A stretch of DNA of 64,000 nucleotides, from positions 91,632 through 155,631 of the forward strand of contig NZ_LMSE01000003.1 in NCBI RefSeq assembly GCF_001428065.1, read 5' to 3'. Position numbers and translations under genes: made by a program. Below are positions 28,395 through 36,305 of this stretch, piece by piece. Position 1 is the first letter of the stretch. Every line of letters starts with the position of its first letter. The DNA is from Nostocoides sp. Soil756. Lineage in GTDB: Bacteria; Actinomycetota; Actinomycetes; Actinomycetales; Dermatophilaceae. The notes below the pieces were generated by a model. That model was not told the DNA's origin and did no database searches. It worked only from the letters and a program-made list of their open reading frames with translations.

Positions 28395-31355
28395 TCAGCT
28401 GCAGCCGCTGGTGCTGCCGCAGCCTTCACAGACGTAGCAGGAGCCTGCGGGGCGCATCTTGGTGCCGCAGGTCATGCACATCGGGGCGTCGGCGGCCTTG
28501 GAGTTGCCGAACGCCGCGAGCAGGTCGGCAGAGCTGTGGATCTCGGCGGAGACCTCACGGGCCGAGGCCGCACCGGAGCCGGACGCCAGGGTCGAGGCCG
28601 ACTCCGCGTCGTCGCTGGGCTCGATGACCGCCGGGCCGGACGCCGCCGGCTCCTCGGCCTTCTTCGCCGAGGCGCCGATGCCGGCCGAGAGCGACTCGAT
28701 CTCGCCCACCAGCTCCTCGTCGGACTCCGCGACCTCCGGGGCGTACGAGCCGGTCTCGAGCTGGCGCGCCCGCTCCTCGGCCGTGTGGATGCCCATGTAG
28801 GACCGGGTGTCGAAGTCCAGGTGGTCGAGCGCCAGCCGCCGGAACACGTAGTCCATCAGGGACTGCGCCATCCGCACGTCGGGGTCGTCGGTCATGCCGG
28901 CCGGCTCGAAGCGCATGTTCGTGAACTTCTCGACGAACGTCTCGAGCGGCACGCCGTACTGCAGCGCGACCGAGGTGACGATCGAGAAGGCGTCCATGAC
29001 ACCGGCGAGCGTGGAGCCCTGCTTGCCGAACTTGAGGAACACCTCGCCGAGGCGGCCGTCGTCGTAGGTGCCGGCGGTGAGGTAGCCCTCGGCGCCGCCC
29101 ACGGCGAACGACGTGGTCTGGCTGGTGCGGCGCTTCGGCAGACGCTCGCGGGTGGGCCGGTAGACCACCTTCTCGACAATCTCCGTCTGCGCGGCCTTGA
29201 CCGCCGCCGAGGCCTTGTCGGCCGCGGCGTCCTTGGCGGTGGAGCCGCCGTCGGAGAGGGGCTGACCCACCTTGCAGTTGTCGCGGTAGACGGCCAGCGC
29301 CTTCAGGCCCGACTTCCAGCCCTGGATGTAGACGTCCTCGATCTCCTCGACCGTGGCGGTCTCGGGCAGGTTGACCGTCTTGCTGATCGCGCCCGACAGG
29401 AACGGCTGCGTGGCCGCCATCATCCGCACGTGGCCCATCGGGGAGATGGCGCGCGCACCCATCGCGGTGTCGAAGACCTCGTAGTGCTCGGTCTTCAGGC
29501 CGGGGGCGTCGATGACGTGACCCTTGTCGGCGATGTACTCGACGATGGCCTCGACGGTCTCCTCGGTGTAGCCGAGCTTGCGCAGGGCCCGCGGGATCGT
29601 GAGGTTGACGATCTGCATCGACCCGCCGCCGACGAGCTTCTTGAACTTGACCAGCGAGAAGTCGGGCTCGATGCCGGTGGTGTCGCAGTCCATCATGAAG
29701 CCGATGGTCCCGGTGGGGGCCAGCACCGACGCCTGGGCGTTGCGGAAGCCGTTCTTCTCACCGAGCTTGACGACGTCGTCCCAGGCCTTGGTGGCCATCC
29801 GGTGGACGTCCTTGTCGAGCGTGCTGACCGTGCGCACCGCGTCGTTGGCGGCGGCGTGCTTGCGCATGACCCGCTGGTGGGCCTCGCTGTTGCGGGCGTA
29901 CCCGGCGTACGGGCCGACGACCGCGGCCATCTCGGCGGAGCGCTTGTAGGCGGCACCGGTGAGCAGCGAGGTGATGCTGGCGGCCAGGGCGCGGCCACCG
30001 TCGGAGTCGTAGCCCAGGCCGCTGGCCATGAGCAGCGCGCCGAGGTTGGCGTAGCCGATCCCCAGCTGGCGGTAGTCGCGGGTGGTCTTGCCGATGGGCT
30101 CGGTCGGGAAGTCGGCGAAGCAGATCGAGATGTCCATCGCGGTGATGACGAGCTCGACGACCTTCTGGAAGGTGACGGCGTCGAAGGTGTCGTCGTCCTT
30201 GAGGAACTTCAGCAGGTTGAGGCTGGCGAGGTTGCACGAGCTGTTGTCGAGGCTCATGTACTCCGAGCACGGGTTGGACGCGGTGATGCGGCCCGACTCG
30301 GGGTTGGTGTGCCAGTCGTTGATGGTGTCGTCGTACTGGATGCCCGGGTCGGCGCACTCCCACGCGGCCTTGGCGATCTTGCCCATGAGCTCGCGGGCGT
30401 CGACGGTCTCGATGACCGAGCCGTCCTGGCGGGAGGTGAGCCCGAACTCGGTGCCCTCCTCGACCGCGCGCATGAAGGCGTCGGTGACCCGCACGGAGTT
30501 GTTGGCGTTCTGGTACTGGACGGAGGTGATGTCCTTGCCGCCGAGGTCCATGTCGAAGCCGGCGTCGCGCAGGGCGCGGATCTTGTCCTCCTCGCGCGCC
30601 TTGGTCTCGACGAACTCGACGATGTCGGGGTGGTCGACGTCGAGGACGACCATCTTGGCCGCGCGGCGGGTGGCGCCACCGGACTTGATGGTGCCCGCGG
30701 ACGCGTCGGCGCCGCGCATGAAGGAGACCGGGCCGGAGGCGGTGCCACCGGAGGACAGCAGCTCCTTGGAGGAGCGGATGCGCGAGAGGTTCAGGCCGGC
30801 ACCGGAGCCGCCCTTGAAGATGAAGCCCTCCTCCTTGTACCAGTTGAGGATGGAGTCCATCGAGTCGTCGACCGAGAGGATGAAGCAGGCGCTGACCTGC
30901 TGCGGGCTCGCGGTGCCGACGTTGAACCAGACCGGGCTGTTGAAGCTGAACACCTGGTGCAGCAGGGCGTAGGTCAGCTCGTGCTCGAAGATCTCGGCGT
31001 CCTCGGGGACGGCGAAGTAGCCGTGGTCCTTGCCGGCCTTGACGTAGGTGAGGACGACACGGTCGATGAGCTGCTTGAGCCCGGTCTCGCGCGCCTCGGT
31101 GCCCACGGCGCCGCGGAAGTACTTGGTGGTGACGATGGTGGAGGCGTTGACGCTCCAGAAGTCGGGGAACTCGACGCCGCGCTGCTCGAAGATCGTCTCG
31201 CCGGTCTTCCAGTTCTGCTGGACGACGTCGCGCTTCTCCCAGGTCACCTCGTCGTAGGGGTGCACGCCCGGGGTGGTGTAGATGCGCTCGATGCGCACCC
31301 CCTTGCCCTTGGCGGGCTTGCGGGCACCTGCACGTGCTCCGGCGATGTCGGTCAT
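28395..31355 (-). CDS. nrdJ: Adenosylcobalamin-dependent (class II) ribonucleoside-diphosphate reductase
   Basis: The product is 986 aa, the usual length of actinobacterial NrdJ. It reduces ribonucleotides to deoxyribonucleotides with a thiyl radical generated from adenosylcobalamin, independently of oxygen. Seen in the sequence: SACFILSVDDSMD (first redox Cys), the active-site motif NPCSEY followed by LDNSSCNLASLNLL, the PTGTIGFMMDCDTTGIEPD region, and a Cys-rich C-terminal end (MCMTCGTKM...CYVCEGCG) typical of the NrdJ tail that recycles the active-site disulphide. It follows nrdR on the same strand, 57 bases downstream, and is most likely co-transcribed with it from the promoter carrying NrdR boxes. 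A long + strand open frame lies opposite but is a compositional shadow. Confidence 0.97.
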   Translation of the reverse strand: MTDIAGARAGARKPAKGKGVRIERIYTTPGVHPYDEVTWEKRDVVQQNWKTGETIFEQRGVEFPDFWSVNASTIVTTKYFRGAVGTEARETGLKQLIDRVVLTYVKAGKDHGYFAVPEDAEIFEHELTYALLHQVFSFNSPVWFNVGTASPQQVSACFILSVDDSMDSILNWYKEEGFIFKGGSGAGLNLSRIRSSKELLSSGGTASGPVSFMRGADASAGTIKSGGATRRAAKMVVLDVDHPDIVEFVETKAREEDKIRALRDAGFDMDLGGKDITSVQYQNANNSVRVTDAFMRAVEEGTEFGLTSRQDGSVIETVDARELMGKIAKAAWECADPGIQYDDTINDWHTNPESGRITASNPCSEYMSLDNSSCNLASLNLLKFLKDDDTFDAVTFQKVVELVITAMDISICFADFPTEPIGKTTRDYRQLGIGYANLGALLMASGLGYDSDGGRALAASITSLLTGAAYKRSAEMAAVVGPYAGYARNSEAHQRVMRKHAAANDAVRTVSTLDKDVHRMATKAWDDVVKLGEKNGFRNAQASVLAPTGTIGFMMDCDTTGIEPDFSLVKFKKLVGGGSMQIVNLTIPRALRKLGYTEETVEAIVEYIADKGHVIDAPGLKTEHYEVFDTAMGARAISPMGHVRMMAATQPFLSGAISKTVNLPETATVEEIEDVYIQGWKSGLKALAVYRDNCKVGQPLSDGGSTAKDAAADKASAAVKAAQTEIVEKVVYRPTRERLPKRRTSQTTSFAVGGAEGYLTAGTYDDGRLGEVFLKFGKQGSTLAGVMDAFSIVTSVALQYGVPLETFVEKFTNMRFEPAGMTDDPDVRMAQSLMDYVFRRLALDHLDFDTRSYMGIHTAEERARQLETGSYAPEVAESDEELVGEIESLSAGIGASAKKAEEPAASGPAVIEPSDDAESASTLASGSGAASAREVSAEIHSSADLLAAFGNSKAADAPMCMTCGTKMRPAGSCYVCEGCGSTSGCS

Positions 31356-31412
31356 ACGAGTTCCTCTCTTCTGCCCCCTCAGCCGGGAGCGGTGGTGACC
31401 TTGGTGTCTGTT

Positions 31413-31910
31413 CTACTGCTGGGGTCCGACAGGCCGCGTGACCTGCGGCTCCTGGGCCGTGGCGTCGCGCTCGGCGCGCAGGAGGGTGATGGCCGACTCG
31501 AAGTCGTCGAGGCTGTCGAAGGCCTGGTAGACGCTCGCGAAGCGCAGGTACGCCACCTCGTCGAGCTCGCGCAACGGCTCGAGGACGGCCAGGCCGACCT
31601 CATGGGCGTCGATCTCGGCGGAGCCGGCGCTGCGGATGGTCTCCTCGACCTTCTGGGCGAGGAGGGCGAGGTCGTCCTCGGTGACCGGGCGGCCCTGGCA
31701 GGCCTTGCGGACGCCGACGAGGACCTTGGCCCGGCTGAACGGCTCGGTGGCGCCGGAGCGCTTGACCACGCTCAGGCTGGCCGTCTCGACGGTGGTGAAG
31801 CGCCGACCGCACTCGGGGCACTGCCGGCGGCGGCGGATGGACGAGCCGTCGTCGGTGGTGCGCGAGTCCATCACCCGGGAGTCGGTGTGGCGGCAGAACG
31901 GGCAGTGCAT
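31413..31910 (-). CDS. nrdR: Transcriptional repressor NrdR
   Basis: The product is 165 aa. A four-Cys zinc ribbon occupies residues 3-34 (Cys3, Cys6, Cys31, Cys34) with the DNA-contacting basic stretch SIRRRRQ between. An ATP-cone domain follows ([24 protein letters not shown]...), which senses dATP/ATP. NrdR-dATP binds paired 16-bp boxes upstream of ribonucleotide reductase genes and represses them. Here it is the first gene of an nrdR-nrdJ operon and is itself preceded by three box-like sites (31,958-32,036), so autoregulation is expected. The C-terminus ends in a short Gln/Pro tail. Confidence 0.97.
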   Translation of the reverse strand: MHCPFCRHTDSRVMDSRTTDDGSSIRRRRQCPECGRRFTTVETASLSVVKRSGATEPFSRAKVLVGVRKACQGRPVTEDDLALLAQKVEETIRSAGSAEIDAHEVGLAVLEPLRELDEVAYLRFASVYQAFDSLDDFESAITLLRAERDATAQEPQVTRPVGPQQ

Positions 31911-31957
31911 GGCGCTGGGACTCCCTCCCCTGTGGATGGAACGGTGGACTGTGGTGT

Positions 31958-32036
31958 GAACAACCTGTGGACGACCGGTGTTTCCTGTTCACAACATGTG
32001 GACGAACTACATCGGTGTAACCACTAGATGTTGTGC
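31958..32036 (-). promoter_or_regulatory. Three phased NrdR-box-like sites upstream of nrdR-nrdJ
   Basis: The best site is ccactagatgttgtgc at 32021-32036, which matches the NrdR consensus acaCwAtATaTwGtgt at most positions. Weaker sites are tcacaacatgtggacg at 31989-32004 and gaacaacctgtggacg at 31958-31973. Start-to-start spacing is 31 and 32 bases, close to three helical turns, which is the spacing known for paired NrdR boxes. They lie 48-126 bases upstream of the nrdR start. The match was made by eye. Confidence 0.55.
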
Positions 32037-32411
32037 TCATCATGCCCCCGGTGTGACCGGCGACGCAAGCAGGGCGGGGCAAGAATCGTCCGAACGGCTG
32101 TTTGCGCAGGTCAGAGGGGATGCAGGGCTGTGGCGTGTCGCCGTCAGCGGCGTGTCGGGCTACTACTGCTGGGATGGATGTGACGGGAGAGGCACCACAT
32201 CTGGGGGTCGGAGCGGATGGATGCCGCCCCGGGCGGGCTCGGCCGGCGAGCCACGGACGCGGGCGGACGATGGTTGCGCCGTATCAGCCGTTCGGTCGTG
32301 TCGTCGCCCGTTCGGCCAGACCGCCGCGGGAAGGCCTGCGGGGCCGCCCGGACCGCGTCACCGTTGACCCGTACGCAGCACCACCGACGCTGATCAGGGA
32401 GAGCTCGGGTC
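32037..32411. other. Promoter-side gap upstream of nrdR without a convincing gene
   Basis: This stretch should contain the start of the nrdR-nrdJ transcript or its upstream part. I looked for an adenosylcobalamin riboswitch, as found before some actinobacterial reductase genes, and did not recognise one. Open frames cross it in several phases but have no ribosome-binding site or domain signature. Confidence 0.4.
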
Positions 32412-32606
32412 ATGAGGTACCACCTGGAAGGCCCCATGGGCCGCTACACCGAGTGCGCGGCCGCCACCCGGCGCGGCACGGCGCCCGGCGACGCCGCCTC
32501 CCCGCTCCTGGACGCCGTCGTCGTCGGCTTCGCCGCCCTGTCCTCCCTGCCCGCGCGCCTCGGCATCGACGGCCACGGCCCGCGCCGCTCCAAGCGCCAC
32601 CACTGA
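32412..32606 (+). CDS. Possible small hypothetical protein
   Basis: The product is 64 aa, starting MRYHLEGPMGRYTE and ending in a basic RRSKRHH tail. The ATG at 32412 has GGGAGAG 8-9 bases upstream. The middle is Ala/Leu-rich and mildly hydrophobic (LLDAVVVGFAALSSLPARLG), possibly one membrane-associated helix. No family is recognised. It is included because start signal, codon bias and isolated position are reasonable, but it could be a chance frame in high-GC DNA. Confidence 0.35.
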   Translation: MRYHLEGPMGRYTECAAATRRGTAPGDAASPLLDAVVVGFAALSSLPARLGIDGHGPRRSKRHH

Positions 32607-32640
32607 CCGGCACCGCCGCCGCCGGCGGCCGGCGCGACCC

Positions 32641-33492
32641 TCAGGCGGTCGGATGGAACAGCCGCGCCAGCTCCTCCACCCCGTCGACCAGCCGCGGCCC
32701 CGGCCGCGCCCACTCGCCGTTCGCGTCGACCGCGTGCACCCGTACCCCCGCCGGCAGCAGCCCCGCGGCGACGAGGGCGTCCGCCTGCTCCTGCGCCCCG
32801 GCACGGTCGTAGCCGCACGGCGCCACCACGACCACGTCGGGCCGCGCCGCCGCCACGTCGTCCCAGGTGACCCGGCCCGAGCGCTCGCCAGCCGCCCCGA
32901 GCACGCACTCGCCGCCGGCCAGCGCGACCATCTCGGGGATCCAGTGCCCCGGCGCGTACGGCGGGTCGGTCCACTCCAGCACGACCACCCGCGGACGGGA
33001 CCGCCCGGCGACCGCCCGCTCGACGGCGGCCAGCCGGTCGCGGCAGCGCGCCACGAGCGCCTGCGCCTCGGCCGCGCGATTCACGGCGGTCCCGATCGCC
33101 AGCACCGAGGCGAGCACGCCCTCGAGGTCGTGCGGGTCGACGGTGAGCACCTCGGCGCGGCAGCCGAGATGCGCCAGGGCGTCGTCGACGGTCGCGACGT
33201 CGAGGGCGCACACCGCGCACAGGTCCTGGGTGACCACCAGCTCGGCGTCGAGATCGGCCAGCGCCCCGGCATCCAGGCGGTAGAGGTCCTCCCCCGCCGC
33301 GACGGCGGCTGCCACGGCCTCGTCGATCTCGCGCGGCGAGAGCCCCTCGGCCAGGGTCGTGGTCGACACGATGCGCCGGCTGCGCGCTTCCGCGGGGTGG
33401 TCGCACTCGAAGGTCACCCCCACCACGTCCTCGCCGGCGCCGACCGCGAACAGGATCTCGGTGGCCGATGGGATGAGGCTGACGACGCGCAT
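32641..33492 (-). CDS. BtuF/TroA-like cobalamin-binding protein lacking a signal peptide
   Basis: The product is 283 aa. The N-terminus MRVVSLIPSATEILFAVGAG is the first strand-loop of a periplasmic-binding-protein (BtuF/FecB, helical-backbone) fold. Later landmarks are ECDHPAE, the QDLCAVCAL Cys pair, PRVVVLEWTDPPYAPGHWIPEM, and DVVVVAPCGYD. The start lacks any signal sequence or lipobox, and TAGGGT lies 6 bases before the ATG, which indicates a leaderless start that fixes the N-terminus. The protein is therefore probably cytoplasmic, unlike vitamin B12 transport BtuF. Such signal-less relatives are common in actinobacteria and annotated as cobalamin-binding proteins. The neighbouring B12-dependent reductase gives a plausible context, but no transporter genes are adjacent. 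Confidence 0.8.
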   Translation of the reverse strand: MRVVSLIPSATEILFAVGAGEDVVGVTFECDHPAEARSRRIVSTTTLAEGLSPREIDEAVAAAVAAGEDLYRLDAGALADLDAELVVTQDLCAVCALDVATVDDALAHLGCRAEVLTVDPHDLEGVLASVLAIGTAVNRAAEAQALVARCRDRLAAVERAVAGRSRPRVVVLEWTDPPYAPGHWIPEMVALAGGECVLGAAGERSGRVTWDDVAAARPDVVVVAPCGYDRAGAQEQADALVAAGLLPAGVRVHAVDANGEWARPGPRLVDGVEELARLFHPTA

Positions 33493-33515
33493 CCCCCGAC
33501 CCTAGGCCGCGCGGC

Positions 33516-34100
33516 TCAGAGCTGCGGGCCCCGTGCGCGCAGGTCGTCGACGTGGGTCATGGCCTCGCGCAGCTCGCCCAGCCAGGCCTCGGCGTGCTGG
33601 CCGACCAGCTTGACCGACCAGGCCAGCGCGTCGCTGCGGGAGCGCGCGACGCCGGCGTCGACGAGGGTGTCGAGCACGGCGCGCTCGGGCTGGCGCAGGC
33701 GCGTCATCACCGGCACCGCGAGGTGGGTGAAGAGGGCCGTGTGCTGGCCCACGCGGGCGCCCCAGGACACCGTGCGGGCGTAGCGCGCCTGGGCCTCCTG
33801 GGCGACGGCCATCCGCTGCTCGCGGGTGTCGGCGCGGAAGCGCGAGAGGCGGCCCTCGACCTCGCCGGGCGGGGTGTCGGCGGCCACGCCGCTGAGGGTG
33901 CCGACAACGACGATCTCCTCGCGGTCGACGGTGACGTCGAGCGCGTCGAACCAGCCGTCGGGCAGGCGCCCGGCGAACCAGTCCTGGGCGTCGTCGGCCG
34001 GTGGCAGGTCGCCCTGCTGCCAGCCGCCGCGGCGGCCTGGGCCGCGCCGGCCGGTGCCGTGCTCGCGCGTGTCGTCGCCGGGTCGATGTCCTGGGCGCAT
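33516..34100 (-). CDS. Hypothetical protein with a possible ribbon-helix-helix-like C-terminus
   Basis: The product is 194 aa. The ATG at 34100 is well supported by GGAG 6 bases upstream. The N-terminal ~45 residues are Arg/Gly-rich and probably disordered. The middle has short strands (WFDALDVTVDREEIVVVGTL) and an Arg-rich helix. The C-terminal segment (AVLDTLVDAGVARSRSDALAWSVKLV) has the spacing of the two helices of an RHH or antitoxin-like fold. No family is recognised. It lies 23 bases from the end-to-start region of the BtuF-like gene in the same orientation, but that gene has its own leaderless promoter signal. Confidence 0.7.
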   Translation of the reverse strand: MRPGHRPGDDTREHGTGRRGPGRRGGWQQGDLPPADDAQDWFAGRLPDGWFDALDVTVDREEIVVVGTLSGVAADTPPGEVEGRLSRFRADTREQRMAVAQEAQARYARTVSWGARVGQHTALFTHLAVPVMTRLRQPERAVLDTLVDAGVARSRSDALAWSVKLVGQHAEAWLGELREAMTHVDDLRARGPQL

Positions 34101-34175
34101 GTCGTTCTCCTTTGCAGTGATTACTTCATTACACCACTGCAGAACGAGGCTGTCGACGGTCCTGTTCCCGGACAT

Positions 34176-34233
34176 GACGCATCGCGGGCCCGCCACCCCC
34201 AACCAGGGTGGGCCCGCGCCCCTGCGATGCGTC
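34176..34233 (-). terminator. Long imperfect hairpin, probable terminator of the small gene at 34307-34486
   Basis: gacgcatcgc at 34176-34185 pairs perfectly with gcgatgcgtc at 34224-34233. Inside it, gggccc at 34186-34191 pairs with gggccc at 34210-34215, leaving a short loop. It lies 74 bases after the stop of the upstream minus-strand gene and 76 bases before the next start. There is no T-run, as is common for actinobacterial terminators. Confidence 0.45.
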
Positions 34234-34306
34234 GCCCCGCCCGGCGAGTGTGGGCAGGGACGAGACGTGCAGCCCGGGAACCCTCTGTTATCCCCGGGCC
34301 GCACGC

Positions 34307-34486
34307 CTACTCCCCCGGACTCAGGCTCTGGTGCACCAGCGCTGCCGTGAACGCGTGATGCCAGCCTCCGGAGGATGCGATGCCCCGGGCTCCGCACCCA
34401 CACGCCCACAGCCACCGGCCCGCGCCGCCACAGTGGACGACCGGGTGGTGCGTGGCGCGGTAGGTACTCCGCCGGCGGGACTGCAT
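34307..34486 (-). CDS. Small Cys/Trp-rich hypothetical protein
   Basis: The product is 59 aa from an ATG at 34486 with AGGAAA about 8 bases upstream. The sequence is unusual for a chance frame: HHPVVHCGGAGRWLWACGCG, then SSGGWHHAFTAALVHQSL. Three Cys (C-x10-C-x-C) and several His could bind a metal, and the Trp-rich strand pattern recurs in short actinobacterial proteins of unknown function. It sits between the LysM gene terminator and a long hairpin, so it would form its own transcription unit. No function is proposed. Confidence 0.45.
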   Translation of the reverse strand: MQSRRRSTYRATHHPVVHCGGAGRWLWACGCGARGIASSGGWHHAFTAALVHQSLSPGE

Positions 34487-34654
34487 GTACGGAGTTTCCT
34501 GGCCTCTGGCCTCGGCGGATACGGAACGGCGCGCGCCCTCGGTCGTCCAGCGCCGGACTCCGACAGGACGGGCCATCCCCCCTCGGCCGTTCGGTCGATG
34601 GGGACAGCGGTGGCACCAAACTGACAGGCCGGCCGGCAGCTTCCGGGACAGCAC

Positions 34655-34693
34655 GAAGGGCGTCACCCCTCCTGCACGGAGGTGACGCCCTTC
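34655..34693 (-). terminator. Terminator of the LysM gene
   Basis: A perfect 13-bp stem (gaagggcgtcacc at 34655-34667 with ggtgacgcccttc at 34681-34693) encloses a 13-base loop. It begins 71 bases beyond the stop of the LysM protein gene and is the strongest hairpin in this stretch. Confidence 0.75.
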
Positions 34694-34763
34694 GGCGTCC
34701 TGAGTCGGGTCGAGGGACTCGGACGAGGGGGGCCGGCGGGGCCGTGAGCCCGGCGCCGGAAGG

Positions 34764-35153
34764 TCAGCCGCGGGGGATGACCAGGTGCTGGCCGGTGGCC
34801 ACCTGTGCGGTGCTGAGGTGGTTGGCCAGCTGGATGGCCAGGATGCCCTGGCTGATCGACATCCCCGGCAGCTCGGCCGCGGCGACCTCGGACAGGGTCT
34901 GACCCGGCCCGACGGTGACGGAGTGCTCGGCGGTGACCGCCCCGGCGCCGCCGATGCCACGGAAGCCCAGGACCGCTGCCACGACGACCGCGGCGAGCAC
35001 GAGCAGGACGAGCCGACCACGGGCGGTGAGGCGCAGGCCGCCGTCGGACGCGCCGGCAGCCGCCGCCACGCCACCTGGCACGACGACGAGCCGGGGCCGC
35101 TGCGGGAGCGGGTGAACGAAGCCCTCGGTGGGCTCCCAGGCGATCGCACTCAT
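34764..35153 (-). CDS. LysM-domain membrane protein divergent from lexA, probable SOS-induced division inhibitor
   Basis: The product is 129 aa. The ATG at 35153 has GGAGG 5 bases upstream. A cytoplasmic N-terminus of about 42 residues is followed by one transmembrane segment (RLVLLVLAAVVVAAVLGF, 47-64) and a single extracytoplasmic LysM domain (about 78-127, SVTVGPGQTLSEVAAAELPG...GQHLVIPRG). The divergent partner is lexA and a perfect SOS box lies between them. The same order (lexA next to a TM-LysM protein) is seen with ChiZ in mycobacteria and YneA in Bacillus, which halt division during DNA damage; DivS does this job in corynebacteria. That role is inferred from domain order and synteny. 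The gene ends at a strong terminator. Confidence 0.85.
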   Translation of the reverse strand: MSAIAWEPTEGFVHPLPQRPRLVVVPGGVAAAAGASDGGLRLTARGRLVLLVLAAVVVAAVLGFRGIGGAGAVTAEHSVTVGPGQTLSEVAAAELPGMSISQGILAIQLANHLSTAQVATGQHLVIPRG

Positions 35154-35184
35154 CATGTCCTCCATCCCGGCGGCCAGGCCACCG

Positions 35185-35200
35185 TCGAACCACTGTTCGA
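35185..35200. promoter_or_regulatory. LexA (SOS) box
   Basis: tcgaaccactgttcga is a perfect palindrome with 6-bp arms and a 4-base spacer, fitting the actinobacterial/Gram-positive LexA operator (CGAAC-N4-GTTCG). It lies 32 bases upstream of the LysM gene start and about 200 bases upstream of lexA. Degenerate half-sites follow at 35203-35235. It should repress the LysM gene and possibly lexA. Confidence 0.85.
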
Positions 35201-35401
35201 TAGAACGTCTGTACGAGTTGTAGCACGGATGTTCGACGCGTTCAAGACACGCGTCGTAAGAATGTTTGAATCCCTTGTACGAAGCGCGTATCCTCGTCTC
35301 ATGCGCACCAGCCTGCACATGACCACCGACAGGCCGGCTGACCTGCGATAACACCCCGATCCGGGCGCTCCCCAGGCCCCGGACGCAGCGAAAGGGTCGA
35401 G

Positions 35402-36127
35402 ATGGCACGTCCGAGGAACGCCGACATCCACGAGATGCCCGACCGGGGCGACGGCGGGGAGCTCACGCACCGCCAGCGCAAGGTCCTCGAGGTGATCCGC
35501 AACGCCATCGACCGGCGCGGCTACCCGCCGAGCATGCGAGAGATCGGTGAGGCCGTGGGGCTCACCTCCCCCAGCTCGGTCGCGCACCAGCTGTCCGCGC
35601 TCGAGCGCAAGGGCTACCTGCGCCGCGACCCCAACCGGCCGCGCGCCATCGAGGTCCTCTCCCCCGACAGCGCCGACGAGGGCGGCTACCGGCGCAGCGC
35701 CGAGGTCGAGCACGACGACGTCGACGTCACCGGCATCCACGACGAGCGCCCCGAGGCCTCGTACGTGCCGGTGCTGGGCCGCATCGCTGCGGGTGTGCCG
35801 ATCACGGCCGAGGAGGTCGTCGACGACGTCTTCCCGCTGCCGAAGCAGATCGTCGGCGAGGGCTCGCTGTTCCTGCTCAAGGTGGTCGGTGACTCGATGA
35901 TCGACGCCGCCATCTGCGACGGCGACTGGGTGGTCGTACGCCAGCAGCCCACCGCCGACAACGGCGACATCGTGGCGGCCATGCTCGACAACGAGGCCAC
36001 CGTCAAGACGTTCAAGCGCAAGGACGGCAAGGTGTGGCTGATGCCGCACAACGAGGCCTTCGACCCCATCGACGGCGACCACGCGACCATCCTCGGCAAG
36101 GTCACGGCGGTGCTGCGGCGCGTCTGA
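35402..36127 (+). CDS. lexA: SOS repressor LexA
   Basis: The product is 241 aa from an ATG preceded by AAAGGG. The N-terminal winged-helix DNA-binding domain starts at [12 protein letters not shown] (21-32), with the recognition helix in [18 protein letters not shown] (56-73). The autocleavage site is Ala130-Gly131 (RIAAGVP), and the catalytic dyad is Ser165 ([10 protein letters not shown]) and Lys202 (ATVKTF). RecA filaments on single-stranded DNA stimulate self-cleavage and thereby induce the SOS regulon. The first ~20 residues before the HTH are longer than in E. coli LexA, as usual in actinobacteria. A terminator follows the stop. Confidence 0.98.
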   Translation: MARPRNADIHEMPDRGDGGELTHRQRKVLEVIRNAIDRRGYPPSMREIGEAVGLTSPSSVAHQLSALERKGYLRRDPNRPRAIEVLSPDSADEGGYRRSAEVEHDDVDVTGIHDERPEASYVPVLGRIAAGVPITAEEVVDDVFPLPKQIVGEGSLFLLKVVGDSMIDAAICDGDWVVVRQQPTADNGDIVAAMLDNEATVKTFKRKDGKVWLMPHNEAFDPIDGDHATILGKVTAVLRRV

Positions 36128-36142
36128 GCCGCTGCCGTCCCA

Positions 36143-36174
36143 GCGGCCCCCACCCCCGACGGGATGGGGGCCGC
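36143..36174 (+). terminator. Terminator of lexA
   Basis: gcggccccca at 36143-36152 pairs with tgggggccgc at 36165-36174, a 10-bp perfect stem with a 12-base loop, starting 16 bases after the lexA stop. It is followed by short imperfect direct repeats around gatggccggtgc (two copies near 36,260 and 36,282). Confidence 0.7.
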
Positions 36175-36305
36175 CGCGTGCTCACCCGGGCTGCCGGGTG
36201 GGCTCGTGGCGCACCGGCCAGGCTGCGGTGCACCGGTCACCTGGGACCGGTGCGGAACGAGATGGCCGGTGCGCGGCGGGATGGCCGGTGCCGAAGGGGC
36301 ACGGG

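Noticed and set aside
31931-32002. Cluster of DnaA boxes or origin near nrdR
   Set aside because: Three tgtgga sequences occur, but they match only six of nine DnaA-box bases and coincide with NrdR-like sites. No dnaA/dnaN genes are near.
28536-32027. 1163-codon open frame on the + strand
   Set aside because: It lies opposite nrdJ and nrdR and reads as Gly/Val/Leu/Asp-rich low-complexity sequence, the usual mirror of a high-GC gene.
32037-32411. Adenosylcobalamin riboswitch before nrdR-nrdJ
   Set aside because: I could not find the conserved B12-box or the kissing-loop elements on the minus strand. NrdR boxes already explain regulation.
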